Part shown: piece after piece, positions 1 to 8,617 of the stretch
Numbering within the stretch: the first letter of the stretch is position 1
How the letters are laid out: each line of letters starts with the position of its first letter
From: Pseudobdellovibrionaceae bacterium
GTDB taxonomy: Bacteria > Bdellovibrionota > Bdellovibrionia > Bdellovibrionales > Bdellovibrionaceae
Reading direction: 5' to 3'
Assembly: GCA_016719575.1 (NCBI GenBank)
Contig: JADJYV010000002.1
Span: 551,879 to 615,878 of the forward strand
Length of the DNA: 64,000 bases
The notes under the pieces: model-generated
The model's database searches: none
What the model was told of the DNA's origin: nothing
The model's input: only the letters and a program-made list of their open reading frames with translations
Program-made: the position numbers and the translations under genes

Positions 1-1195
1 GAAAAGCTATTCGTTTTTCTGCCATATCTAACCAACGTAAAAGATCCTTTTTGTGAGGAAAAAGTTCTCTCATAGCATCGTCGGTGACTTTAATATCGTT
101 TGGGTCTCCAGACAAAGCCACCCAGCGGAAAGGACCGCTCCCCTTACAAAATAAAGGCCTTATATAGGCTGGTACAAAACCGGGGTAATCAAAAGCATTT
201 GTTACGCCAGCTTCAAGCGCTCGAGCTCTTAAATTATTTCCATAGTCAAAAGTAATAGCGCCTTTGTCTTTCATCGCAAGCATTCCGCGAACATGTTTTG
301 CCATCGAAGCATAAGCAGCTGCTAGATAGTCTTTTTGATTCGCCGCTCGAAATTGGGACGCTTGCTCCACAGAGTAACCTTCGGGAATGTATCCTACCAA
401 CGGATCATGAGCTGAAGTTTGATCTGTCAAAAGATCAGGTGTGAAGTTCTTTTCGTACATCTGCCAAATGACCGTTGCCATATTGCCCTGCAAGGCCACT
501 GACTTAGCCTCACCTGCTTTAGCGTAGCGGCGAATCCGCTCAAGAGCGTCATCAAGATTTTCAGCAACTTCGTCAATATATTTGGTTTCAAGACGTTTTT
601 GAATTCGAGTTGGATCCACATCTACAGCTAGCACACAGGCTCCGGCAAAAACTCCAGCTAGGGGCTGAGCTCCGCCCATGCCGCCAAGACCCGCTGTCAG
701 AATAATTTTGCCATTAAGGCTTCCACCAAAATGTTGCCGTCCAGCTTCGACAAATGTTTCGTAGGTGCCCTGAACAATTCCCTGAGTTCCAATATATATC
801 CATGATCCTGCGGTCATTTGACCGTACATCATCAATCCTTTTTTATCGAGCTCGTTAAAAACTTCCCAGGTTGCCCATTTCGGCACAAGGTTCGAATTCG
901 CAAGAAGCACTCTCGGCGCGTCCTTGTGTGTTTTTACAATTCCAATTGGTTTACCGGATTGGATAAGAAGAGTTTCATCGTTTTCAAGACTTTTGAGGGC
1001 TTCAAGGATTTTATGATAGCACTCCCAATTTCGAGCTGCTTTGCCAATACCGCCATAAACAACCAAATCCTCAGGACGCTCCGCCACTGCCGGATCTAGA
1101 TTATTCTTAATCATACGATATGCAGCCTCTTGCAGCCACCCCTTACAATCCATAACCGGAAGGTACGGCCTTCCTTTTGGGAATGCAATGCACAA
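1..1195 (-). CDS. hutU: Urocanate hydratase (urocanase), C-terminus beyond left edge
   Basis: Urocanase carries out the second step of histidine degradation, hydrating urocanate to 4-imidazolone-5-propionate with a tightly bound NAD. About 398 residues are visible and stay open without frameshift. They include NNLDPAVAERPEDLVVYGG near the N-terminus, MMYGQMTAGSWIYIG, LTAGLGGMGGAQP and DQTSAHDPLVGYIPEGYS, all typical of HutU. The last ~150 residues, including the catalytic-Cys region (ICWLGYG-type motif), lie outside the window. The start is uncertain: ATG at 1153 would trim the family N-terminus, while TTG at 1195 sits just after the stop of the upstream gene and restores about 14 residues. 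hutH lies 2.3 kb upstream on the same strand, separated by unrelated genes. Confidence 0.95.
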   Translation of the reverse strand, partial: MCIAFPKGRPYLPVMDCKGWLQEAAYRMIKNNLDPAVAERPEDLVVYGGIGKAARNWECYHKILEALKSLENDETLLIQSGKPIGIVKTHKDAPRVLLANSNLVPKWATWEVFNELDKKGLMMYGQMTAGSWIYIGTQGIVQGTYETFVEAGRQHFGGSLNGKIILTAGLGGMGGAQPLAGVFAGACVLAVDVDPTRIQKRLETKYIDEVAENLDDALERIRRYAKAGEAKSVALQGNMATVIWQMYEKNFTPDLLTDQTSAHDPLVGYIPEGYSVEQASQFRAANQKDYLAAAYASMAKHVRGMLAMKDKGAITFDYGNNLRARALEAGVTNAFDYPGFVPAYIRPLFCKGSGPFRWVALSGDPNDIKVTDDAMRELFPHKKDLLRWLDMAEKRIAF

Positions 1196-1197
1196 CG

Positions 1198-1569
1198 CTA
1201 GTTACCAAATTTAAAACTGTAGGTCGCCGCAAAGGTCATTTCAGGTTCGGCGGGAGGGAAAACCCAATTTTGAACTTTTTCAGTCACGCATCCCGCCAGC
1301 GCTTGATCACCAGAAGTGTTTTCTTTAATCGTCAAATTTTGAACAACACCCTTGTCATCAATATCCCATGCGACAACTACGGTGCCGGCCTTAGCCATGC
1401 CTTCAATAATCAAATCTGTATAACATTTTTGAACCTCTAGCAGCTTGGATTTGACAACTTGTTTAACGGCCGCCAGGTTCAATTGTTTTGCGGGAGCTTT
1501 AGCAAAAGCTGGCAGAAAACTCAAAAAGCTTAGAATTATAAGAATTAAATTTAAGATTTTCTTTCTCAT
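1198..1569 (-). CDS. Exported AgmX/PglI- or TonB-C-terminal-like protein
   Basis: A 123-residue protein with a signal peptide (about residues 1-23, ending PAFAKA). The mature part looks like the C-terminal domain of AgmX/PglI and TonB-type proteins: a helix with a conserved Cys (KCYTDLI), a strand with VVVAWDIDDKGVV, a second Cys (LAGCV), and then VQNWVFPPAEP. Such domains are common in delta-proteobacteria-like genomes, where the two Cys probably form a disulfide in the periplasm. There is no TonB transmembrane anchor beyond the signal peptide. It ends 2 nt before the possible TTG start of hutU, so the two may be cotranscribed by position alone. Family by motif; function unknown. Confidence 0.75.
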   Translation of the reverse strand: MRKKILNLILIILSFLSFLPAFAKAPAKQLNLAAVKQVVKSKLLEVQKCYTDLIIEGMAKAGTVVVAWDIDDKGVVQNLTIKENTSGDQALAGCVTEKVQNWVFPPAEPEMTFAATYSFKFGN

Positions 1570-1796
1570 AACACTACCACCACCTCTTTTATTCTATAGC
1601 AGGTCCGAACGTAGTTGTTAGTACAAAATAAATCCGTCTTTTTATGCTCAGGAGTTATACAAAAAATCTAAAGAAATAAACATCTTAGCTGAGACCTCAA
1701 ACCTAGACGTACAGCAAGGTTTACCCACTCCCTCCTCCTCCGATTTGTGCAACACAAGACCAAGAGATACAATACCCGGGAGGGAAGGAGTCGACT

Positions 1797-2807
1797 ATGA
1801 AAGACAAATTTTCTACGCTCAAGGTTTTATTTCGAATTCTCTTCATGAGTTCCCTGCTTTTCGGGTGCGGAAAGAATAATGATGACAACTCATCAGCTTC
1901 ATCTGCTGACGAGTCTGCCTCTGGAGCTGCCGCGAGTGCCGTCGGCGGAGCCCTCAGTGGTAGCAATACAAACGGAACACAGGCTCTTTTCAGTACTCCG
2001 GTAAACAAACAAAGCCACAAGTATTGGGAATTTTTCGCGCCCTCTAAGGCTTTTGCCGCCAACTCTTGCCCTACCTTCCTCACAACAGGAACTGGCTGCG
2101 CAGCAAGTGGTAGCAATATGTGGCTCACCTATTCGAGCTGCACCTTTAATGGCGCGGCCACATGGACCGGAGTACAAAAAATAGCGATGTCCAGCGGAAC
2201 CGCAAACTGCGGTACCTTTCCTTACCCGGGCACAAGTGGCACGCTCCAACGCCAGTTTGTTTCCGCCTCCGCGAGCAACCTGCCTAGCTCCGTAAGCCTA
2301 CTAACAACTAACGGAACCGTGATCATCGACAATTCATCTTCAAACCTGGGCAACTTTGATAATCAAACCATCACTCCTATTTTGAATGGTGGCTATGGCG
2401 CTACAATTACTTTTAATTCAAGTGGTGCGCGAAGTTCTATCACTCTTGCTCACCGCACTTATATAACTGGTGTTTTTGACCACTCCGTAACTGGCAATTT
2501 AAACATCAACGAAAGTTCCGGCGCCACTAGTCGTGTCGTAAGCGGAACCGTGACCGTCTATCACAATCGCGCGCGAGTTGTCGGAACTTCGGTCTTTACA
2601 GCTGTCGGCCACCAAGACTCCTGCTGCACTCCAACCTCCGGAAAAATCACCACAACCTTCAGCGCCGGCGCTAATGTTAGTCCCACCGCCATCGGAGATT
2701 TGCTGGTTGGAAAATCAGAGTCGCTAACCTTCAATGGCTGCGGCACTGCGGTCTATACTGCGGTAAATGGCAACACCTCTAATGTAACCATTCGCCGTTG
2801 TTTTTGA
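1797..2807 (+). CDS. Predicted lipoprotein, Ser/Thr/Asn-rich
   Basis: A 336-residue protein with a lipoprotein signal: a hydrophobic stretch followed by lipobox LLFGC, acylated Cys at about residue 24. A strong ribosome-binding site (GGAAGGAG) lies just before ATG 1797. After a low-complexity Asp/Asn/Ser/Ala linker the protein is rich in Ser, Thr, Asn and Gly, with several Cys (for example CCTPTSG and a C-terminal RRCF), suggesting a beta-rich extracytoplasmic domain with disulfides. I do not recognise a family. It is transcribed away from hutU and toward the minus-strand lipoprotein at 2893. The antisense open frames here are shadows. Confidence 0.8.
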   Translation: MKDKFSTLKVLFRILFMSSLLFGCGKNNDDNSSASSADESASGAAASAVGGALSGSNTNGTQALFSTPVNKQSHKYWEFFAPSKAFAANSCPTFLTTGTGCAASGSNMWLTYSSCTFNGAATWTGVQKIAMSSGTANCGTFPYPGTSGTLQRQFVSASASNLPSSVSLLTTNGTVIIDNSSSNLGNFDNQTITPILNGGYGATITFNSSGARSSITLAHRTYITGVFDHSVTGNLNINESSGATSRVVSGTVTVYHNRARVVGTSVFTAVGHQDSCCTPTSGKITTTFSAGANVSPTAIGDLLVGKSESLTFNGCGTAVYTAVNGNTSNVTIRRCF

Positions 2808-2892
2808 GCTTGCTAAGTAAATCCACAGAGAGAGTATCATCCTAATCGACCCTTGTTACGGAATCTGTGACGTCTTGTGGAATATATCTGAA

Positions 2893-3444
2893 TCAGTAAT
2901 TTTTAGGAAAGGCAGCAAATTTTAAAGTCGCTTTTTTACAATCCGAAAAATCCTTTTTAAGATTCTCTAAAACGTAACTAAGAATATAAGTCTTGCTTGC
3001 CTGAAACTCGTACTCAGTAATACTACCAACGAATCGCTTTAGTACTTTTCTGGTTCCGTCTTTAAGGACTTCTTGCCAAACGACATCACGAGCAAATGAA
3101 CGTGGCCCGGAGTTAGCACAATCCAAAGTTAATTGTGTTTGCGCAACTGTGAAAAATAAACTTCCTGCCCCCTTCGGAGTGTACAAAAAACTAAACCAAG
3201 CTTGATCGGAACTATCAAATTCTAAGGACATAACATTCGAATACAAAGCTGGATCTGTCGTTGGCTTTTGCAAATTCAGAAGCTGAATACTTTCGACTTT
3301 TTTAACTTCTCCAGGTCCTGGCTTTTCGCCCTTGCCCCCGCCGTCCTTGCCGCCCCTTCCATCACGTATGTCAATTGCGACTGACTTTCCACAGGAACTT
3401 AAGAGCAAACTCATTGCAAAAATTAAAAGCACAACACTTTTCAT
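2893..3444 (-). CDS. Predicted lipoprotein, unknown function
   Basis: A 183-residue lipoprotein starting at ATG 3444, which has GAGG about 8 nt upstream; the longer reading to 3477 would overlap hutH and place 11 unlikely residues before the signal. The signal peptide ends in lipobox LLSSC. A Gly/Lys/Pro-rich linker (DGRGGKDGGGKG) precedes a globular part with YTPKGAG and three further Cys. No recognised domain. The start lies 13 nt downstream of the hutH stop on the same strand, so it is probably cotranscribed with hutH, though nothing in the sequence links it to histidine use. Confidence 0.78.
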   Translation of the reverse strand: MKSVVLLIFAMSLLLSSCGKSVAIDIRDGRGGKDGGGKGEKPGPGEVKKVESIQLLNLQKPTTDPALYSNVMSLEFDSSDQAWFSFLYTPKGAGSLFFTVAQTQLTLDCANSGPRSFARDVVWQEVLKDGTRKVLKRFVGSITEYEFQASKTYILSYVLENLKKDFSDCKKATLKFAAFPKNY

Positions 3445-3457
3445 CGTTCCAACCTCA

Positions 3458-4999
3458 TTACCACTCGAGTGGTCCAACTGTTGATTCTGCGACCAGGGTA
3501 ATCTTGTTACCCTCCATCATTTCCTTAATTGCCTCAACGTCTTTAGCAAAATAGCGATCTTCTTTTGCAAATGGAACAGTTTTACGAATCAAATCGTAGG
3601 CAGCCTTAACTGCCGCTGTAGGCTTCAAGGGGGATAACAAATCAAGAGCCTGCGTCGCCGACAAAAGCTCCATTGCCACTACGTTTTCAGCATTGCGAAG
3701 AATTTTTTCAAACTTGCGAGCCGCGATGGTTCCCATCGACACATGATCTTCTTTTTCTGCCGAAGTCGGAATGGAGTCCACACTGGCCGGATGGGCAAGC
3801 ACCTTGTTCTCACTCACCAGCGAGGCCGCCGCCACTTGCACAATCATATGTCCTGAATTAAGCCCGCCATTCGGCGCCAGAAAGGCGGGGAGCTCACTCA
3901 TCTGAGGAGAAATCAACTTCGAAATACGACACTCAGAAATACTTGCCTGTGACGAAATCGCGATCCCAGCAAAATCCATTGCGTGGGCAACGGGCATTCC
4001 ATGAAAATTACCACAAGAAAGAACTTTGTTGTCATCTGCGAACACGAGAGGATTGTCCGTGCTCGAATTTGCCTCGATCTCTAATACTTTTACAATATAG
4101 CGAAGAGCATCTTTGGCGGCACCGTGGACAGCGGGCATACAACGAAGGCTATAGGCATCTTGAACTCGTGGATCGTTGACAGCATGACTTTCGGAAATTT
4201 CGCTTTTCTCGCCCATCAATTTTAACAAATTGCGTGCGGTCTTAGCTTCGCCCGGATGCGGACGAGTGGCACTGATCAAAGGATCGAAAGGTTTGCGCGA
4301 ACCACGAAGCCCCTCAAGTGACATCGCCCCAGCGAGGTCTGCAAGCCAAAGAAGTCGGCGAGCTTCCCACGCCGCCAAGAGCCCAACCGAGGTCATCACT
4401 TGGCAGCCATTGATCATCGATAAACCTTCTTTAGCTTTCAAGTCCAAAGGAGACATTTTCTTTTCGCTTAAAACTTTTTGCGCAGCCACTACTTGACCAT
4501 TTTGCCAAACTTCGCCTTCGCCAATAATGGCCAAGGCTAAATGTGACAAAGGCGCAAGATCTCCGCTCGCACCAACGGATCCCTGGGAGGGAATAACCGG
4601 AATGATATCGTGATTTAAAAATTCCAGAATCTTATCGACCACCGCCGGACGAACCCCACTATGTCCACGCGCAAGGGCATTGGCTCGTAAGACCATCATT
4701 GCTCGCGATTGCTTTTTGGAAAAGGGCTCGCCAATTCCCATCGAATGGGAACGGATCAAGTTTTTTTGCAATTGTTCGATTTCTGAATCCGAAATTCTAA
4801 CCGAAGAAAAAGCCCCGAAGCCCGTATTAACACCGTACATCACTTCGCCATTTTTTATGCGGCCCTCGATGTAATCGCGGCTCTTTTGCATATTCGCGCG
4901 GGCCGACGCGGCAAGCTCAGCTCTGATCTCCGAGTTATTTGCAATCTCGTACAGACTGTCCAGTGTGATAGATTGACCCGTTAATTGCAGTGTTTTCAT
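3458..4999 (-). CDS. hutH: Histidine ammonia-lyase
   Basis: Histidase removes ammonia from L-histidine to give urocanate, the first step of the hut pathway. The 513-residue protein has the normal family length. The Ala-Ser-Gly triplet that cyclises to the MIO electrophile is seen in GSVGASGDLAPLSH at about residues 144-146, and the N-terminal YGVNTGFGAF loop supplies the family active-site Tyr. Other conserved stretches are GLSMINGCQVMTS, QDAYSLRCMP and STDNPLVF. ATG 4999 matches the usual start (MKTLQL); an in-frame TTG at 5005 is possible. No clear ribosome-binding site is seen. It is downstream of rhlE, with 59 nt between. Confidence 0.97.
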   Translation of the reverse strand: MKTLQLTGQSITLDSLYEIANNSEIRAELAASARANMQKSRDYIEGRIKNGEVMYGVNTGFGAFSSVRISDSEIEQLQKNLIRSHSMGIGEPFSKKQSRAMMVLRANALARGHSGVRPAVVDKILEFLNHDIIPVIPSQGSVGASGDLAPLSHLALAIIGEGEVWQNGQVVAAQKVLSEKKMSPLDLKAKEGLSMINGCQVMTSVGLLAAWEARRLLWLADLAGAMSLEGLRGSRKPFDPLISATRPHPGEAKTARNLLKLMGEKSEISESHAVNDPRVQDAYSLRCMPAVHGAAKDALRYIVKVLEIEANSSTDNPLVFADDNKVLSCGNFHGMPVAHAMDFAGIAISSQASISECRISKLISPQMSELPAFLAPNGGLNSGHMIVQVAAASLVSENKVLAHPASVDSIPTSAEKEDHVSMGTIAARKFEKILRNAENVVAMELLSATQALDLLSPLKPTAAVKAAYDLIRKTVPFAKEDRYFAKDVEAIKEMMEGNKITLVAESTVGPLEW

Positions 5000-5058
5000 A
5001 CTCAAAGAGTTAGCACAAAAGGAGGTTCCTACCTATTGAAGATGCTCTGCGTTGATCC

Positions 5059-6339
5059 CTACCCTTTTGCGGCAGGCTTACCAAATCTTCGGTTCTTTTT
5101 AAATCGACCCGATCGAGCTGGGCCATCACTGCCGCCGGGGCGCTGACGTTTTTCAATGGCGGCTTTGGCTTTGCCGACACTTGTAACTGCGGCCACAGCG
5201 CTTTCGACTGAGTGGTATGGTTGATCCTCGATGACAGCAATTTTTTGTCTCGTATTTTTTTCGATTGCAAATAGAAAGGACTTCTCTTCGGCAGTGCAAA
5301 AAGCAATCGACTTGCCCTCAGCCCCTGCTCGTGCTGTGCGGCCGATACGATGAACATAACTATCCGGCAAATGCGGCAGCTCAAAATTGATAACATGACT
5401 GATACCATCGATATCTAAACCTCGGGCCGCAATGTCCGTGGCGACAAGCACACGCACTTTGCCCGAGCGAAACTCCTCAAGAGCACGCTGTCGTGCCCCC
5501 TGCGACTTGTCGCCATGAATTCCTGCGGCATTCACACCTTGCTTGAGAAGCTTTTCGACGATGCGATTCGCTCCGTGCTTCATTTGCATAAAAACCAGCA
5601 CCCGGGATAGCGTTCGATCTTTTAGAAGATGTAGCAACAAATCCAACTTTTTTGACTTATCAACAAACATCACCGTCTGATCAATCTTCTCTGCCGTCGT
5701 TGCCGGCGGAGTGACTTCGACTTTTTGTGGTGTCGTTAAGATGCCCGACGCAAGTCTCTGCACCTCGGATGGCATTGTCGCCGAGAAAAACAAATTGTGG
5801 CGCTTTTTTGGCAACAACGGCAGAATGCGTTTGATATCCTGAATAAACCCCATATCCAACATGCGGTCCGCTTCGTCTAAGACGAAAATTTCGATCTTGT
5901 CCAGACGCAAATACTTTTGCTGAAATAGATCCATCAAACGCCCTGGTGTTGCGACCAGAACATCTACACCGCCAGCTAAGTCGCGAACTTGATTGCCCTG
6001 ACCAACACCACCAAAAATCACAGCGTGTTTGAGTTTTAAATGACGACTATAGGTGACCAAGTTTTGGTGAATTTGAATCGCCAGCTCACGAGTTGGTGTG
6101 AGGATCAAAGTGCGAGGGCACTTGGGTTCGCGACGAATATGGTTTTTTGCCAAAATTTGTAAAATCGGTAGGCAGAAGGCCGCAGTTTTTCCAGTTCCAG
6201 TTTGTGCAACACCGAGCAAGTCGTGCCCTTCTAAAATAACCGGTATGGCTTCTCGCTGAATCGGAGTTGGCGTTTCGTATCCAGCGTCTTTGAGGGCCAT
6301 CTGAAGCGGCGCCACCAGTGGCAAGTCAGTAAATTTCAT
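5059..6339 (-). CDS. rhlE: DEAD-box ATP-dependent RNA helicase (RhlE-like)
   Basis: A 426-residue cytoplasmic RNA helicase with all core motifs in order: Q-motif region TPIQREAIPVI, Walker A AQTGTGKT, PTRELA, TPGRLM, DEAD, SAT, then the second RecA domain with ATDIAARGLD and HRIGRTARAG. The short basic C-terminal tail (RSGRFKKNRRFGK) is typical of RhlE-type enzymes that act in ribosome or mRNA metabolism. The start overlaps the rpe stop by 4 nt (ATGA), so it is translationally coupled to the lptG-def-fmt-rpe run. A second DEAD-box gene lies at 53506. RhlE is a subfamily guess from the length and tail. Confidence 0.93.
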   Translation of the reverse strand: MKFTDLPLVAPLQMALKDAGYETPTPIQREAIPVILEGHDLLGVAQTGTGKTAAFCLPILQILAKNHIRREPKCPRTLILTPTRELAIQIHQNLVTYSRHLKLKHAVIFGGVGQGNQVRDLAGGVDVLVATPGRLMDLFQQKYLRLDKIEIFVLDEADRMLDMGFIQDIKRILPLLPKKRHNLFFSATMPSEVQRLASGILTTPQKVEVTPPATTAEKIDQTVMFVDKSKKLDLLLHLLKDRTLSRVLVFMQMKHGANRIVEKLLKQGVNAAGIHGDKSQGARQRALEEFRSGKVRVLVATDIAARGLDIDGISHVINFELPHLPDSYVHRIGRTARAGAEGKSIAFCTAEEKSFLFAIEKNTRQKIAVIEDQPYHSVESAVAAVTSVGKAKAAIEKRQRPGGSDGPARSGRFKKNRRFGKPAAKG

Positions 6340-6977
6340 GATTTAAGCAATCCTATCGTTTTTGTGTAGTCGCCATTAAAAATATAACTTCCTGCCACCA
6401 AAACATCGGCATCACAGCAGGCATTGACGGTCTTATCATTCACACCTCCGTCAACTTCGATAAGATAGTTCAGATTCTTCTGCATGCGCACTACTTTGAG
6501 CTGTTTTATTTTTTCTACCTGATCGTGCAAAAAAGATTGACCGCCAAAGCCTGGCTCTACCGTCATGACCAGAACCAGATCAACTTCATCCAGAAGAGGC
6601 AAAATTTCTTCAATAGGGGTTCCTGGTCGCAACGTCAGGCCTGCCCTGGCTCCAAGTGAACGAATTTTCCGCAGGACTTCGCGGGGCTTATCTGTTGCCT
6701 CCACATGAATGGTCAAATAATCGCTGCCAGCCTTTACGAAATCCTCAATATAGCGCTCTGGCTTTTCAATCATCAAATGCACATCCAGTGGCAAAGAGCT
6801 GACTTTTTTAAGAGCTCTGACAACAGGGATGCCAATCGTGATATTCGGAACAAAGTGCCCGTCCATAACATCAACATGAACCCAATCGGCACCAGCCGCT
6901 GCAATCGCTTTTAATTCTTTTTCTAAATTGGCAAAGTCTGCCGATAAAATACTAGGAGCCACAAGCTTAGTTGCCAA
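6336..6977 (-). CDS. rpe: Ribulose-phosphate 3-epimerase
   Basis: Interconverts D-ribulose 5-phosphate and D-xylulose 5-phosphate in the pentose phosphate pathway. The 213-residue TIM barrel has PSILSADFANLEKEL at the N-terminus, the metal-binding HVDVMDGHFVPN, LMTVEPGFGGQ and VDGGVNDKT near the phosphate site. A TTG start at 6977 is supported by GGAG six bases upstream. The start overlaps the fmt stop by 11 nt and the end overlaps the helicase start by 4 nt, so this is a tightly packed operon. Confidence 0.97.
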   Translation of the reverse strand: MATKLVAPSILSADFANLEKELKAIAAAGADWVHVDVMDGHFVPNITIGIPVVRALKKVSSLPLDVHLMIEKPERYIEDFVKAGSDYLTIHVEATDKPREVLRKIRSLGARAGLTLRPGTPIEEILPLLDEVDLVLVMTVEPGFGGQSFLHDQVEKIKQLKVVRMQKNLNYLIEVDGGVNDKTVNACCDADVLVAGSYIFNGDYTKTIGLLKS

Positions 6978-7917
6978 AATAATCTCCTATTTTCAGTGGA
7001 TGGCCCTTTAAAAACTCACGAACGGACATGCGTGTCCTTGATTCGGGCTGAAGTTCCAAAATATTTAAAACACCCTCGCTGCATTTTACAGAAATAAAGT
7101 GTTCATTCACTTCTGAAATCAAACCACAATCTGTCTGAGTCCCGGAGGACACATTCACTTGCGTTTTGTGAATCTTTATTTTCTTTCCGCCAATGGATGT
7201 GTACGTTCCCGGCCCCATCACGAGCGCTCGAACTTTGTTATGAATTGCCACAGCAGAATGATTCCATTTTATCTCGGCTTCAGCTTTTTCGATCTTATGA
7301 GCATAAGTCACACTGGCTTCATCCTGAGGAAGAGGCGCCAAGTTACCGCGAACATAGTCCATCAACTCCACACGCAGGAGATCTGCGCCCAAAACGGCGA
7401 GCTCATCGTGCAGCTCCATGGCGTTAATCTCACCATCTAAAGTAACTTTGCGAACACCTAAAATATCACCAGCATCTAGTTTCTTTACCATGCGTTGAAG
7501 GGTGACGCCGGACTCTTTGTCCCCGGCCTCAATCCCTCGCTGAATAGGGGCGGCCCCCCGCCAGCGCGGCAGCACACTGCCATGAACGTTGACTGCCCCA
7601 AATGGAAACATATCCAAAAACTCTTGAGTTAAAATTTGACCATAGGCCACGACGACCGCAACCTCAGCTCCCCATTTTTTTATTTCATCTAGTATGTAGG
7701 GACTTTTTCTAAGGGACTCAGGTGAAATCACCCTCAACCCCGCAGAAATCGCTAAATTCTTCACCGGGCTCGGGGTCAGTTGCATCTTTCGCCCCGCAGG
7801 ACGATCTGGCTGAGTCACGACTCCGACAACCTCAAAGTGCTCATCCTGAAGAAGGGATTTTAATGATGTGACAGCGAACTCTGGAGTTCCCAAAAAGCAA
7901 ACACGAACTTTACTCAC
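6967..7917 (-). CDS. fmt: Methionyl-tRNA formyltransferase
   Basis: Formylates initiator Met-tRNA using 10-formyl-tetrahydrofolate. The 316-residue protein has the usual length, with an N-terminal Rossmann-like domain (FLGTPEFAV), the catalytic segment NVHGSVLPRWRGAAP that carries the family Asn and His, and the catalytic Asp in KLDAGDIL. The C-terminal OB-like domain has the GPGTYT and KIHKTQ segments. GTG start at 7917 overlaps the end of def by 4 nt. def removes the formyl group, so the two enzymes of the same cycle are coupled, as in many bacteria. Confidence 0.97.
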   Translation of the reverse strand: MSKVRVCFLGTPEFAVTSLKSLLQDEHFEVVGVVTQPDRPAGRKMQLTPSPVKNLAISAGLRVISPESLRKSPYILDEIKKWGAEVAVVVAYGQILTQEFLDMFPFGAVNVHGSVLPRWRGAAPIQRGIEAGDKESGVTLQRMVKKLDAGDILGVRKVTLDGEINAMELHDELAVLGADLLRVELMDYVRGNLAPLPQDEASVTYAHKIEKAEAEIKWNHSAVAIHNKVRALVMGPGTYTSIGGKKIKIHKTQVNVSSGTQTDCGLISEVNEHFISVKCSEGVLNILELQPESRTRMSVREFLKGHPLKIGDYFGN

Positions 7918-8519
7918 ACCTTAACACCTTCTTGGACATCTTCATCTTCGGTTTCTTCTTCAGATTTTGGCTTTGGGTAACCATGTTTTTTGATTTGGTT
8001 TTTTATTTTACTCGACTTGATCAAGCTCAAATGGTCCAAAAACAAAGTGCCCTCTAAGTGATCCATCTCGTGTTGCAAGCAAATCGCTAAAAGCCCATCG
8101 GTTTTGATGAGAATCTCTTTGCCCTTTTCATTCAGCGCCTTGACCTCGATGTAATTGTATCTCTCAACAGTTTCGTAATAGCCTGGAATACTTAAACAGC
8201 CTTCATCGAAGGTCGTTTTTCCTTCTCCCTTCACGATGACTGGATTAATCACGATAAGGGGCTGCTGAACGGCACGCTCAAGCTCAGTCATTTCTTCATA
8301 TTTATAGCGTCGCCCCCCCTCTTCACGAGAACGAGTATCGATTACAAGCATACGAACCAACTCCCCGATTTGAGGAGCCGCGAGACCGATGCCATTAGAC
8401 GCATACATTGTTTCGATCAGGTCCTCAGCTAACTTCCGATGATACTCAGTCACCTTGTCAGTCGACTTAGAAACCTCACGCAAACGAGGGTCAGGGAATT
8501 TTAAAATTTCACGAATCAT
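7914..8519 (-). CDS. def: Peptide deformylase
   Basis: Removes the N-formyl group from nascent proteins. All three motifs are present: GIGLAAPQIG (motif 1), EGCLSIP (motif 2, metal-ligand Cys) and HEMDHLEG (motif 3, two metal-ligand His and the catalytic Glu). The start at ATG 8519 (MIREILKFPDPRL) is preceded by GGAG and gives 201 residues; a longer in-frame reading to 8618 adds 33 residues unlike the family. A C-terminal acidic tail (about EEETEDEDVQEG) is longer than in E. coli. Lies between lptG and fmt. Confidence 0.97.
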   Translation of the reverse strand: MIREILKFPDPRLREVSKSTDKVTEYHRKLAEDLIETMYASNGIGLAAPQIGELVRMLVIDTRSREEGGRRYKYEEMTELERAVQQPLIVINPVIVKGEGKTTFDEGCLSIPGYYETVERYNYIEVKALNEKGKEILIKTDGLLAICLQHEMDHLEGTLFLDHLSLIKSSKIKNQIKKHGYPKPKSEEETEDEDVQEGVKV

Positions 8520-8617
8520 AAAGTCTCCAACATCCGCATTTATAGCCAAGCTTGATTGTACCGCGAATGCCTGAATTTTGCACCGCAAAATGCCCGCTAA
8601 ATAGCGGTAATATCTCA

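Noticed and set aside
818..1440. Plus-strand open frames over hutU and the TonB-like gene
   Set aside because: The minus-strand product is conserved urocanase and a signal-peptide protein; the plus frames have no family match.
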